Shown: positions 33,917 through 44,813 of the stretch, piece by piece
Numbering within the stretch: the first letter of the stretch is position 1
Layout of the letters: each line of letters starts with the position of its first letter
Assembly (NCBI RefSeq): GCF_033115175.1
Contig: NC_084850.1
Span: 112,761,939 to 112,825,938 of the forward strand
From: Lepus europaeus
Lineage: Eukaryota > Chordata > Mammalia > Lagomorpha > Leporidae
Reading direction: 5' to 3'
Length of the DNA stretch: 64,000 nucleotides
Notes under the pieces: generated by a model
What the model saw: the letters and a program-made list of their open reading frames with translations, nothing else
Database searches by the model: none
Told to the model about the DNA's origin: nothing
Position numbers and translations under genes: made by a program

Positions 33917-34409
33917 TGTTACAGATAAAATGGCGGCAAATAAGGTTCACCATTTTCTCACATGGGAGAAGAATTTCCATGAGGAAAAGGCAGGGAGAAA
34001 AGCAAGATATATTTAAGTCAGAAACCTTCTGCCGAAGCAGTCTGGAAGGAGGCTCCAAGAGAAACAAAAGACCTAATTTGTAATCTTATTTGCCCTATCT
34101 GGCTTGTTCATGATATTGTGAAGGGCCAGTGGTGAAGGCTGGGATAGGTACCTTGTTTTCACAAAAAAACTGGAAGCTCAGAAGGGTGGAGTCACCACTC
34201 CCTTGCTATTCTCATGATAAAATTGGAAGCTCCCAAAGAGTGGGCAGGCACTTTTGTTCTGCTAAAGGTGGCTTTTGGGGAGAAACACGCAGTGGGATTC
34301 AGCACATTGATCTTGCTAAGGATAACTTTTGGGGGAAAGCAAGCATTCTGCACCCTCAATTTCCACAGGGACCAACCTGACTGCCTGTTAACCCATCAAA
34401 CTCCTCATA
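33917..34409 (-). mobile_element. Solo LTR, family LTR-B, copy 1
   Basis: 493 bp starting TGTTACAG and ending CTCCTCATA (the TG end decayed), flanked by AAAT on both sides (33913-33916 and 34410-34413). Its words, such as ATTTAAGTCAGAAACCTTCT, AAATTGGAAGCTCCCAAAG and AAGCAAGCATTCTGCACCCT, recur in the copies at 35393 and 38196. Confidence 0.88.
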
Positions 34410-34436
34410 AAATCACTGTTAAAATTTACTCTTTGT

Positions 34437-34752
34437 TGGGGGCTGGCACCATGGCTTAGTGGTAAGGCTACTGCCTACAATGCTGGCATCTCATATTGCA
34501 GCACTGGTTGTGTCCCAGCTGCTTTGCTTCCCATCCAATGCGCCTGGGAAGGCAGTGGTAGATGGCTTAAGTGCCTGGGCCTTTGCCACCCACACGAGAG
34601 ATCCAGATGGAGTTCCAGGTTCCTGACCTAGTAATGGCTGTGGCAGCCATTTGGGGAGTGAACCAGTGGGTGGAAGATCTCTCTCTGTCTGTCTCTCCCC
34701 CTCTCTGTCACTCTGCCAGGCAAAAAAATTTTAAAAATTAAAAAACAAAAAG
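34437..34752 (+). mobile_element. CSINE
   Basis: Forward copy with an exact 15-bp duplication AAATTTACTCTTTGT (34422-34436 and 34753-34767). Moderately diverged promoter start GGGGCTGGCACCATGGCTTA. Confidence 0.95.
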
Positions 34753-35187
34753 AAATTTACTCTTTGTCATAATTGGAAGGAAATCTAAAGTAAGAAAAAG
34801 ATCATGGCCGGGAGGTGGAGGCTTGCTGTGATACCTGAAATGACTCACAAACTGCAAGTGATCTGGGCTTAGTTATAGTTGCTTTTTGATCTCAGTCTTA
34901 GGCAACTTTCCAGGAAACCCAGGCAGGAAGCAAGACAGACACAGGAGGGTGAATTTGTTTTATCTCAGAGTTTGCTTCTATTCTTCCTAGTTCACCACTT
35001 CTGAGCCTGTCTCCATATGAAAGGTAATCTAAAAAAATTTTATTTTGATTCAAAAAGAGTTTGAAATTCATGTATACTAGGCTTTTCAAAAGTTCATGGA
35101 AAATATGCATAATGAAAAAACTGCATGATTTTAAATAATTTTTGTATTCAAACAAACTTATATTTAATTCCACTTTCCAGTAACTTT

Positions 35188-36081
35188 AAAAAATTTTATT
35201 TTACTTATTAAAGACTCAGAGTGACAGAGAGAGAAAGAGAGACAGACAGACAGGGATCTTCTGTCCTCAGTTCACTCCCCAAATGGTCATGACAGCCAGG
35301 GCTGGGTCAGACTGAAGCTAGGAGCCAAGAACTCCATCTTGGTCTTCCATGTGGGTGGAAGGGTCCTAAGAACTGGGGCTATCTGCTGCTGCTGTGAGGA
35401 GTCAGATGGGTTAATAGGCAGGCAGTGGAAATTGAAGGTGGAAAATATTCCCCCCAAAGTTATTTTTGGCAAAGTTAAAAATGCCTGCCTGCCCACTCCT
35501 TGGGAGTTTCCAATATTATGACAATAGCCAGGGAGTGCTGACTCCACCCTTCTGAGCTCCCAGTTTACTGTAAAACAAATTAGATATCCCACCTTTGTGG
35601 TGGCTCTTTAGTTTTACTAGGAGCAAGTCAGATAGGGTAAAAGATTGAAAATCAGTTCTTTTGATGGGTTTTGTCCCCGCCTTGTAACTGAATGTCAGTC
35701 TGATTGTCAAGTATTTTTTCCTCAAAAATTGTGCTTAAAAACCCCAACTACCAACAGCCCCTTCAGATTTGCCTTTCTTGGAGCCCTTCTCTATGCCTCT
35801 GGCTAGAGGTCTCTGACTCTAATAAATCTTGCTTTTAAACCTTTAAATCTTGCCTTTCTCTTTGCCTTGTCTGCTTGGAAATTCTTATTCCATGTGAGAC
35901 AAAGACTCAGATAATAATAATATTCTCTCTGCCGACATTTCACCTGTAACACTGCCTTCCTAGTCACATTAGTAGGGGGCCGCACTGGAAGGTCCGCAGC
36001 TAGGATATGAACCAGCACTCCAACATGGGATGCAGTGTTGCAGACAGCAGCCTAACCTGCTGTACCATAATACTGACCCCT
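35188..36081 (-). mobile_element. CSINE interrupted by LTR-B
   Basis: SINE halves at 35188-35392 and 35956-36081 flank the LTR. The SINE duplication is CCAGTAACTTT (35177-35187) and CCACTAACTTT (36082-36092). Confidence 0.9.
35393..35951 (+). mobile_element. Solo LTR, family LTR-B, copy 2
   Basis: 559 bp starting TGTGAGGAGTCAG and ending CACCTGTAACA, flanked by an exact CTGC duplication (35389-35392 and 35952-35955). AATAAA at 35821-35826 is followed by a U5-like stretch of about 125 bp. No internal viral region remains. Confidence 0.93.
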
Positions 36082-36208
36082 CCACTAACTTTTTGAAGAG
36101 CCTTGGTACTGTGCCTTCTGGGTAAACTATCCTTGGAATAAATTATGCATTTAATGAATATCTCTGAGTTTGAAGTAGGCAAGTATACAGGTTAAAATTG
36201 ATTAGGTT

Positions 36209-36660
36209 TGTAAACTGGAAGACCACGTCTTGACCATGCCCCTGTGTGACCTCATCTCCCTACCTGGCCACACCTGAGCACCCACCTGCCAATCAGGTTA
36301 ATTAACCACTCCCCTTTGAGAGTGGATTAAAAGCCCGGGACAGGGTGTGTCTGCCCCTTTTTCCTCCATTTCCCTCGCCCTGGCCTCTTGCCAGGAGGGG
36401 CTGGCTGTAGCCCTGTACCTCCAGGGATATGGCCTTTGGGCCACCCTCCCTAGGCTTCCTGGCCTAGATGCTCTTCCACGTGGCTGGTTCCTGGTACTCG
36501 ATATGAATCCAGATTTTCCCTTCTCCTTAGACTGAACTAAAGCCCTCACTCTCCTATGCATCTTTCGCAATAAATAAAAGCTTAAAATGTACATGCTGTC
36601 TTGTTCATTTATGCTGGTATTTAGAATTCTTCTCTAAATACTAGGCAAGAACCCACTTGG
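36209..36660 (+). mobile_element. ERV-type LTR, LTR-C (approximate ends)
   Basis: A TTAAAAG TATA-like motif at 36327-36333, a CT-rich R region and a doubled poly(A) signal AATAAATAAA (36569-36578) give a U3-R-U5 layout. The 5' end is probably TGTAAACTGG at 36209. The 3' end may extend to 36730. No target duplication was found. Confidence 0.55.
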
Positions 36661-36888
36661 GCTTATTAATATTGGGGATTTATTAATGAGCATATGGTGA
36701 TATCATATGGCACCCCAAATTTTGATAACATAAGCGGCACCCCAAACTCGACTTCTGGGGAACTTTAAGGGGCCACATTTTCATATATATTTTAGGGGGT
36801 CAATTCCAATATCAAGTTGAAACTTGCTTTTATATGATTATGTGAAAACTAAACCAAATAAGTGCATATACATAAACATATATAGATA

Positions 36889-37018
36889 CTCTTCCACTGT
36901 CTTCCCAGGAGCATCAACATGGAGCTGGACTAGAAGTAGAGTAGTCAGGACCGGCCACCATATGGGATGCTGGTGACACGGGCAGCAGCTTAATCAGCTA
37001 CGCCACAACACCAGCCCC
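36889..37018 (-). mobile_element. CSINE fragment
   Basis: The promoter-side third of a reverse copy: CTTCCACTGTCTTCCCAGGA to CACAACACCAGCCCC. Confidence 0.75.
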
Positions 37019-37560
37019 TAGAATATGAGATGTAATATAGGAATTAATTTAAGTGAACATTTCAATATCAACCAAGCAATAAAAAATCTTCAACTACCTG
37101 GGGCAAGAATTAAAGCTCTTCAACTTGATAAAGGACTTGTTGAAAAATAAATGGCCAGCATTATATGTAATGGTGAAAAAGTAAACACTTTAACAAAGAA
37201 ATGCTGTCTGTTCTGCTTAATTGAATTCAATGTTAGAAACCAATGCTAAACAAAAGATAGAGTAAACAAGAACATATAAAAGTCTTAGATATTGGAATGG
37301 AAGAGTAGAATTACATTATTTTTATTTGCAGACAACAAGATTTCCTAAGAAGAACATCCTAAGAAAATAAACAAAATTGGATTAGAATATATGAATTAAT
37401 TTACCAAGACCACAGGATATAAGATCATTATATAAAAATATTGCTAGTAAAAAAAGCACAAAAATAAAATTTTAAAATGATATAATTTATAAGACATCAA
37501 ACTGTTAAATACCTAGAAATAGATTTAATGAATGATACACAAGACCCTGGCATGTGATAT

Positions 37561-38191
37561 TGTTAGGTAGGTAGTCAGTTATGAGCTTATGTGTGTGTAA
37601 CAGGCCTAAAGAGAAGACATCTATGTCCAGCATATGCATCTGCATCTCAAAGTCATCCCCATAATGTTTCAGGGGCAGCCTGGCCCTGGCATCCTGCCCT
37701 GCCCCGCCCCCTTCTGCCTTCCACAATCTCCCAGGTGCAGCCTAGTATCTGCATGTCAAACACCCTGCTCCCTTCCTCCAGGCTGATAACATTTGCATCC
37801 ATAAAGTCCTTTGTTTCAGACCTTCAAGAGAAGTTTTTCTATTTACATCCAAAAAGCCCTTTGTTCCAAGAGGAGCAGAGGTGGGGAAGCAAGACCCATC
37901 TCCTTAAAACCCCCCAGCCTCAACTGGATGGCGCGCTCAGCTCTCTGTATCTTTGCTGAGCCGCCCGCCTGGCCTGGCCTGGCCAGGTGTACTCTCCACT
38001 CACCCATGCAGCCCCGCTCTCCCCCAGTCTGAGCGACTGGGCACTCTCTCTCAGGTCCTGTCTGGAGAGGTGCCCATCCGTCCTTACAGATGTTCCTTCC
38101 TAATAAACCTTGCTATTTTACCTCCCACTACTCTCTGTCTCACGCCTGAATTCTTTCTTGCGCAAAGAACCCTGCAATTTCTCCGGTAACA
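37561..38191 (+). mobile_element. Solo LTR, family LTR-A, copy 1
   Basis: 631 bp starting TGTTAGGTAGG and ending CTCCGGTAACA, flanked by ATAT on both sides (37557-37560 and 38192-38195). AATAAA lies at 38102-38107, followed by a U5-like tail of about 85 bp. A 4-bp duplication is typical of gammaretrovirus-like (ERV1) elements. No internal viral genes are present. Confidence 0.93.
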
Positions 38192-38195
38192 ATAT

Positions 38196-39297
38196 TGTTA
38201 CAGGTGAAGCAGCAGTGAAGAGAAGACTTTTACCTCAGTTCTTTGTCTCACATGGAAGAATTTCCAAGTGGACAAGGCAGAGTAAAGCAATATGTATTTA
38301 AAAGCAAGATTTATTTAAGTCAGAGACCTCCAGGCAGAGTGGCACAGAAAGGGGCTCCAAGAAAGGCAAAACCCAAAGGGGCTGATGGTACTGTTACCGG
38401 AGAAATTGCAGGGTTCTTGTCTTTGCGCAAGAAAGAATTCAGGCGTGAGACAGAGAGTAGTGGGAGGTAAAATAGCAAGGTTTATTAGGAAGGGACATCT
38501 GTAAGGACAGATGGGCACCTCTCCTGACAGAGCCTGAGAGACTGGGGAGGAGGAAGGAGTGGAGAAATTACACCTGACCAGGCCAGGCGGGCGGCTCAGC
38601 AAAGATGCAGAGAGCTGAGCGCGCCATCCAGTTGAGGCTGGGGGGTTTTAAGGAGATGGGTCTTGCTTCCCCACCTCTGCTCCTCTTGGAACAAAGGGCT
38701 TTTTGGATGTAAATAGAAAAACTTCTCTTGAAGGTCTGAAACAAAGGACTTTATGGATGCAAATGTTATCAGCCTGGAGGAAGGGAGCAGGGTGTTTGAC
38801 ATGCAGATACTAGGCTGCACCTGGGAGATTGTGGAAGGCAGAAGGGGGCAGGGCAGGCTGCCCCTGAAACATTATGGGGATGACTTTGAGATGCAGATGC
38901 ATATGCTGGACATAGATGTCTTCTCTTTAGGCCTGTTACACACACATAAGCTCATAACTGACTTCCTACCTAACAGTACCAGGGTTTTTAAGCACAATTT
39001 CAGGGAAGAACAAAACTTGACAATCAGATTGACATTCAGTAACAAGGCAAGGACAAAACCCACCAAAAGATCTGATCTGTAATCTTATTTGCCAAGGGGT
39101 GGGATAGGTAGCCAATAGCTCAGAAAGATGGAATCGCCATTCCCCTACTATTCTTATGGTAAAATTGGAAATTCTTAGGGAATGAGCAGGCACTTTTAAT
39201 CTTGCTAAAGGTAATTTTTTGGGGAAGCAAGCATTCTGCACCCTTAATTTCTACCAGGACCACCCTGACTGCCTTTTAACCTGTCTGACTCCTCACA
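38196..39297 (-). mobile_element. Solo LTR, family LTR-B, copy 3, interrupted by LTR-A
   Basis: Runs from TGTTACAGGTGAAG to GACTCCTCACA. Its target duplication is ATAT (38192-38195, now shared with LTR-A copy 1, and 39298-39301). Without the nested LTR and one GTAC it is about 514 bp. Confidence 0.92.
38392..38975 (-). mobile_element. Solo LTR, family LTR-A, copy 2, nested in LTR-B
   Basis: 584 bp starting TGTTACCGGAG and ending CTTCCTACCTAACA, flanked by an exact GTAC duplication (38388-38391 and 38976-38979). It is nearly identical to the reverse complement of copy 1, except for small deletions in the GC-rich R/U3 part. Inverted poly(A) signal TTTATT at 38481-38486. Confidence 0.95.
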
Positions 39298-39599
39298 ATA
39301 TGAAAGAAATGTACTAGAAACTACAAAATACTTCTAAGAATAATTGTAGAAGGCCTAAATAATGGAGACATATACAATATTAAAAGATTGAGAGACAACA
39401 TGGTTTTCTGGATAAATTTTCTCCAAACTGATATACTGATTCAACACAACTTGAATGAAAATCTCAACAGGATCTTTGTTATACAAATTGAGAAGTTGAT
39501 TATAAAATTTATATGGAAAGAAAATTGATATGAAAGGACAGAGTCAACACCATTCTGATAAGAAAGAATGAAGTTGGAAGATTTGCACTCTGATGGAAC

Positions 39600-40005
39600 A
39601 AAGACATAAGCCTTAACCATTCTCACACATTGCCCAATAAACATTGGAATTTATTCCTTGCCTTGAATCTCAATTGGGTCTCACACCCCATTACCTTTAC
39701 AGCCCACCCCCATATTCTTCCCCAGGTTCTGGAGGGTCCTATGTGGCCACCTGAAAGATCAGTTCCAGTTATTCACATACACTTGCTACCCTCTACCCCC
39801 ACCCCCATCCCTAACCCTCCTAAGATATAAAAAGGCCCGGCCTCTGGGGTCCCAGCCTCCTGCTGCATGTTCTGTTAATGTGCGCACAGGCAGTTGATCA
39901 CCCACCTCTGCAAATTTATTTTCTCTGAATAAATTTGGTCTGGCTGTAGTTTCCTATACTGCCTCCTCTCTATTCTGTGGCTTTTTTCCTAACACTGACT
40001 GCTTT
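39600..40005 (+). mobile_element. ERV-type solo LTR, LTR-E (approximate ends)
   Basis: A strong TATAAAAA (39826-39833) is followed about 100 bp later by AATAAA (39928-39933) in a CT-rich context, the layout of an ERV1 LTR promoter. The ends are uncertain; CTAACA at 39989-39994 may be the 3' terminus. It separates two pieces of the ancient LINE-1. Confidence 0.6.
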
Positions 40006-40265
40006 AAACACTTCTCATAAACCTCTACTAACAAAGGTCATGTACTACATCATGATAAAAATAGGTAGATTATTTGAGCAAAATAGAGTCTAAAAATAGA
40101 TAACACACATAGAGGGTCAATTGATTTTTCAACAAAGATACCAAAGTAATTCAATAAAGGAAAAAATAATAGTATCCACAAAAGAACAATTGCATATCCT
40201 TACAGAAAAGAAAATTCTTTAGTCCTTAACTCATATCATACACAAAACATAATTTTCACTATTTT

Positions 40266-40619
40266 ACATTTATTTATTTTAAAGGGTATGTGTGTGTGTG
40301 TGTGTGTGAGAGAGAAAGAGAGAGATTGAGAGAGAGAGAGAAAAAAAAGAGATTGATATTCCATCCACTGTCTCACTCCCCAGATGGGCACAACAGCTAG
40401 GGCTGGGCAAAGTCAAAGCCAGGAGCCAGGAATTCAATCCAGATCTCCTATGTGGGTGGCAGGGACTCAAGCAATTTAGTCATCACCTACTGCCTCTCAG
40501 AGTGTATTAGCAGGACGCTGGAATAGAAAGAAGAGCCAGAACTCAAACCTAGGCACTCTGATACAGGATACAAATATCCCAGTTGGTGTCCTAATCATTG
40601 TTCGATATGCCCACCCCAG
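40266..40619 (-). mobile_element. CSINE with (TG)n and (GA)n
   Basis: Reverse copy inside the ancient L1, with a GTGTGTGT run near 40290-40308 followed by GA repeats, and a decayed promoter end ATGCCCACCCCAG. Confidence 0.85.
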
Positions 40620-41665
40620 AAACAATAATTTGCAGTAAATCATACCCATACGCTTATAAGCTAAAAATCAGAAAATTTCTTAAAAGTATTGAGAAGAAAT
40701 AATCACAATACTAGGTATACAGATTTCTCAGATAAGATACAAAACTACCTACGTAATAAAACAAAAATTTGGCTATCATTAAAGTTTAAGCTTTCTTCTA
40801 TTAAAAAAGACATAATTTATCCAATCAATAGATTTGGACCAAAATATTCATGTGACATATATCTGAGTAAGGACTTTATCCAGAATAATATTTATGAATC
40901 ACTAATAATAATGTAATTAACTAAAAAATTGTTAGAAGACTTGAATTGACACTTCATGAAAGTGTATATACAGAGAGCCAATAAGCACATGAAAAGATAT
41001 TCAGAATTATGGATCAGTAAATGAATTCAAGTTTAAATGATGAAGTACTACTATAAGCCATTAAAACAGGTCAAGTTAAAAAGACTGATAAGTCTCAGAG
41101 TTGGCAAGCATATAGAATATCCTGCCCTGAAATCAGATCAGTAGCCTGGAGCAAGATAGGAGTTGTGCTTCATTTTTGAAATGTGACACAAAAAAATTTG
41201 GGGATGATGGAATGTTCTTAAGTTAATAAGGGTTGTAATTACAAGGTTATATATATTTCTCTGAATTTACTAATCATGTGTAAAATGCGTACATATGTGA
41301 GTAAATTTTCTATCAACAAAGTTGATTAAAGTGGCAGCAAACACCTTTAAAAACATTGGTAAGGTACACAGAATAAATGCTATGATTAATTCATTTATTA
41401 GGAAAAGAATTCATTTTCCCTAATATTATTAGCTGTTTTGACTATTTATAAGTGATATATATTTTCTTTCTGGGCTTGACTCATAGATAAGAATTGTTCA
41501 TGGACAGAGAGCAGGTTGGAATTTTTTTAATAGTCTAAATGTGAATAAATGGCTTGATTAGTACAAATTTATTTAAATATAACAGCATGGGTGCTGTGGT
41601 TTACAATTTAGAAAACTTAAAAAAGAAATCAGTACAATGATTTAAATTAAAAATTGATAAAGATG

Positions 41666-41978
41666 GCCGGCGCCGTGGCTTAACAGGCTAATCATCCGCC
41701 TTGCGGCGCCGGCACACTGGGTTCTAGTCCCGGTCGGGGCACCGATCCTGTCCCGGTTGCCCCTCTTCCAGGCCAGCTCTCTGCTGTGGCCAGGGAGTGC
41801 AGTGGAGGATGGCCCAAGTTCTTGGGCCCTGCACCCGCATGGGAGACCAGGAGAAGCACCTGGCTCCTGCCATCGGATCAGCGCGATGCGCCGGCCATTG
41901 GAGGGTGAACCAACGGCAAAAAGGAAGACCTTTCTCTCTATCTCCCTCTACTGTCCACTCTGCCTGTCAAAAATTAAA
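41666..41978 (+). mobile_element. CSINE, young-type subfamily
   Basis: Forward copy GGCCGGCGCCGTGGCTTAAC with a good A-box and B-box (GGTTCTAGTCCC). The flanks AAATTGATAAAGATG at 41651-41665 and 41981-41995 are an exact duplication. Confidence 0.96.
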
Positions 41979-42114
41979 AAAAATTGATAAAGATGAACAT
42001 ACCATTTTAACTAAAATTTGGAAAGACATTTTAAAATGTTCCATTAATAAAATAAGTATGAATTTCAGATACCTGACTTGGATGTAGTTTAAAGTTACTG
42101 TCTGTTGTTATCCT

Positions 42115-42415
42115 TATTAAAGATCTTTATTGAGGCACTTGAAAATTTGAATTTCTTAAATAACTCTAGTCCTCATGTTGTACATTCAATCTTTAGATTT
42201 GTTCACCCGACATATCCATTGATCTACATCTCTCCATTTTCTGCTCAATTTCCCACCCATGGTAACTACTTTTCTTGTCACTTAATCTGCCATTTGCTAC
42301 AACATAGATGAGTCTGGAGGACATTATGGTAAGTGAAACAAACCTGGCACATAAAGAAAAATACCACATAATCTCAAATATATGTGAATCTAAAAATCTT
42401 TGAACTCAATGAACT
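42115..42415. mobile_element. LINE-1 3' fragments, possibly inverted relative to each other
   Basis: From 42296 the + strand reads AACATAGATGAGTCTGGAGG and CATTATGGTAAGTGAAAC, L1 3' sequence in sense. The preceding 42140-42290 (CATGTTGTACATTCAATCTT, CCCATGGTAACTAC) looks like L1 3' UTR in the opposite sense. Too decayed to prove an inversion. Confidence 0.5.
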
Positions 42416-43321
42416 CAGTGAACTCCCCTGCTGGGCTTACTCCAAGTTCTTGTTTCAATGTAAGAGAATTCAAAGCAGAGACATAGACAAAGTGTAGGTA
42501 AGAGAGCAGGAATTTTTTTTAAGGAGAGTGAAGATACAGTACACAGTCAGAAGTGAATCCAGGCAAACCCTGCACTCCCATGGAGAGTGAGCTCCATCTC
42601 CTGCCACTCCTGAAGCTGCTACTGTGATACCTCCAAGTTCAGGTTATCCTTTTATGGAGTAGGGGCTGGTTTTCTAATTGAATATACAAATGGAGAGGAG
42701 TTTGAGTGGGGCTTTACTGAGAGTGGTGATCTCTGGGAAGGTTTCATGGCATTTCCATCTGGAGCTGCGTGTACATGGTCACCATGGTACCTTCTGTATG
42801 AGAGGGAAGTGAGGCTCAGGTGCCTCATGAAGAAGTGGGTGTGCCGAGCCTGCAGGCATGTTGGATCTGTGCATAGAACAGACAAAACTAGTTGATACTA
42901 TAATAGATTGAAGCTCTATACAGACTAAAATTATAGGGTAGCAAATCATGATTTTCAGAGGAAGACAACCCACAGAAAGGAGGCTTCAGCAGGCCTGTGG
43001 AGCAAAAACCAAGATGTGGAAGCCTGAGGAAGAATGAGAAGGAGGCCAGGAAAGCAGTGAGAGCAGGAACCAGAACCAGGGAGTGAAAGGGTGAGAGTTA
43101 GAGACAATCTGCTTGATGATTTTCTGGTATCTGGAGACTGAATTATACTTTCAAATACTGGACTTGATAAACTTTTCCTCTTAAAAGAAAATAGAATAAA
43201 TTTCTTAGTTATTTTAAATAGTTTGAGTCTATTTCTTATATCCTTGTGATTGTTAATTAGAACTATAAAAATTTCATATTTACATATGTATATGAATGAA
43301 GCTGAGCAGGACATCTTTTTA
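42416..43321. other. No recognised gene
   Basis: Moderate GC around 42540-43120 with 64-119 codon frames on the minus strand, none with a recognised motif. Could be an LTR or single-copy sequence. Confidence 0.35.
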
Positions 43322-43339
43322 AAAATCTTTATTTTATTT

Positions 43340-43664
43340 CATTTTATTTATTTATTTTTGACAGGCAGAGTGGATAGTGAGAGAGAGAGACAGAGAGGAA
43401 GGTCTTCCTTTTTGCCGTTGGTTCACCCTCCAATGGCCGCATCGTGCTGATCCGAAGCCAGGAGCCAGGTGCTTCTCCTGGTCTCCCATGCGGGTGCAGG
43501 GCCCAAGCACTTGGGCCATCCTCCACTGCCTTCCTGGGCCATAGCAGAGAGCTGGCCTGGAAGAGGGGCAACTGGGATAGAATCCGGCGCCCCAACTGGG
43601 ACTAGAACCCGGTGTGCTGGCGCCGCAAGGCGGAGGATTAGCCTGTTAAGCCACGGCGCCGGCC
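43340..43664 (-). mobile_element. CSINE, young-type, inserted at the tail of an older CSINE
   Basis: Reverse copy with an exact 18-bp duplication AAAATCTTTATTTTATTT (43322-43339 and 43665-43682). Confidence 0.96.
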
Positions 43665-43985
43665 AAAATCTTTATTTTATTTTTTTGATAGATGGAAAGA
43701 GGCAGAGAGACAGCACTTCCACACTTCCATCTGCTGTTTTACTGTTCAAATACCTGCAATGGCCAGGGCTGGACCAGACGGAAGCAGGGAGCCAAAAACT
43801 TAATTCAGGTCTCCCATGTGCACGGCAGAAACTTAACTCCTTGAGTCATCACTGCTGCCTCCTAGGGTACACATTAGCAGAAAGCTGGAGTTGGGAGCAG
43901 AGCCAAGACTAGGACCCAGGCACTCTGATGTGAGATGTAGGTATTTCAACAGGCATCTTTGCTACCACACTAAACACTCACACTG
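43665..43985 (-). mobile_element. CSINE, older
   Basis: Reverse copy: GATAGATGGAAAGAGGCAGA, ATGGCCAGGGCTGGACCAGA, and a decayed promoter end near AACACTCACAC. Its T-rich tail was the target of the younger SINE. Confidence 0.82.
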
Positions 43986-44039
43986 TAATATATCTTTAGA
44001 AATATAAAAGCATGCTACGTTTTATTTGAAGTTTAAATT

Positions 44040-44455
44040 GTATTATTTTCCTATTGCAGTTGTAACAAATTACTACAAGTTTTCTTACTCAAAATAATAG
44101 AGATTTATTACATTACAGTGACACTCTGAAGTCAAAATAGTGTCAGCAGGATTGCATTCTTTCTGGAGGTGATAAGAGAGCATCTATTCCTTGCCTCCTC
44201 CAGCTTGGCCTTGACAGCATCATTGCAATCCATACTTTTATCATCCCATTGCCTTTTCCAGCTCTGTCTTTCTCTCTTGTGGTTGCAGTGGCTTCAGTGA
44301 AACAATCAAGGACAGTTTTCTCATCTAAAAAATCCTTTACTTAAGTATGTCTGAAAAATCACTGCAAATAACATACTCATAGGTTTGAGAATTAGGTCAT
44401 ATATTCATACATTTTTGAGGGGACATGATTGTACTTGCAGCACCATCCATGAGAG
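44040..44455 (-). mobile_element. MaLR LTR (MLT1-like)
   Basis: The + strand reads as an inverted MLT1: TTTTCCTATTGCAGTTGTAA, CAAATTACTACAAGTTTTCT, GGATTGCATTCTTTCTGGAG, then TCACTGCAAATAACATACTC and TTTTTGAGGGGACATGATTG. Confidence 0.78.
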
Positions 44456-44477
44456 CAAAATGTTAATATTTTGTTCT

Positions 44478-44813
44478 TTTAAATATTGATTTTATTTATT
44501 TGAAAGACAGATAGCCAGAAAAAGGGAGAAACAGAGAGAACAAGAAAGGTCTTCCACCCACCGGCTCACTTCTCAAATAGCCACAATAGATGGAGCCAGG
44601 CCAGGCCAAAGGCAGGAGCTTGGAACTCCATCTGGGTCTCCCCCCATGAGTGGCAGGGACCCAAGTACCTGGGCCACCTTTTGCTGCTTTCCCAGGAACG
44701 TTAGCAGGGGGCTGGATCAGAAGCAGAGCAGCAGGGACTCATGCCTGTGCTCTGATTTGGGATTCTAGAGTAGCAGGTGACGGCTTAACCTTCTGCACCA
44801 CAACACTAACCCC
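44478..44813 (-). mobile_element. CSINE
   Basis: Reverse copy: TATTTGAAAGACAGATAGCC, CACCGGCTCACTTCTCAAAT, GCAGGGGGCTGGATCAGAAG, ending ACCACAACACTAACCCC. Confidence 0.88.

Larger units (their letters stand above)
35080..36102. mobile_element. Short inverted-repeat element (MITE-like), split by a CSINE
   Basis: The left end GGCTTTTCAAAAGTTCATGG and the right end, read on the other strand, GGCTCTTCAAAAAGTTAGTGG, are terminal inverted repeats. Without the SINE the element is about 130 bp. Similar elements lie at 46616-46760 and 63384-63502. No transposase is encoded. Confidence 0.7.
37025..41335 (+). mobile_element. Ancient LINE-1 (L1M type), broken into four pieces by younger insertions
   Basis: Pieces at about 37025-37560, 39298-39600, 40010-40265 and 40620-41335 follow the order of L1 ORF2 after the RT domain (TTTGCAGACAACAAGATTTC; ATATATGGAAAGAAAATTG; GGTCAATTGATTTTTCAAC; AATAAGCACATGAAAAGATA) and end in the 3' UTR (GGGGATGATGGAATGTTCTT, AACAAAGTTGATTAAA). 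All frames are broken. The gaps are the LTR nest, LTR-E and a CSINE. Confidence 0.85.

Noticed and set aside
37591-38820. Two long similar frames with shared peptides (37591-37959 plus and 38596-38820 minus)
   Set aside because: Both are translations of the two inverted LTR-A copies, not genes.
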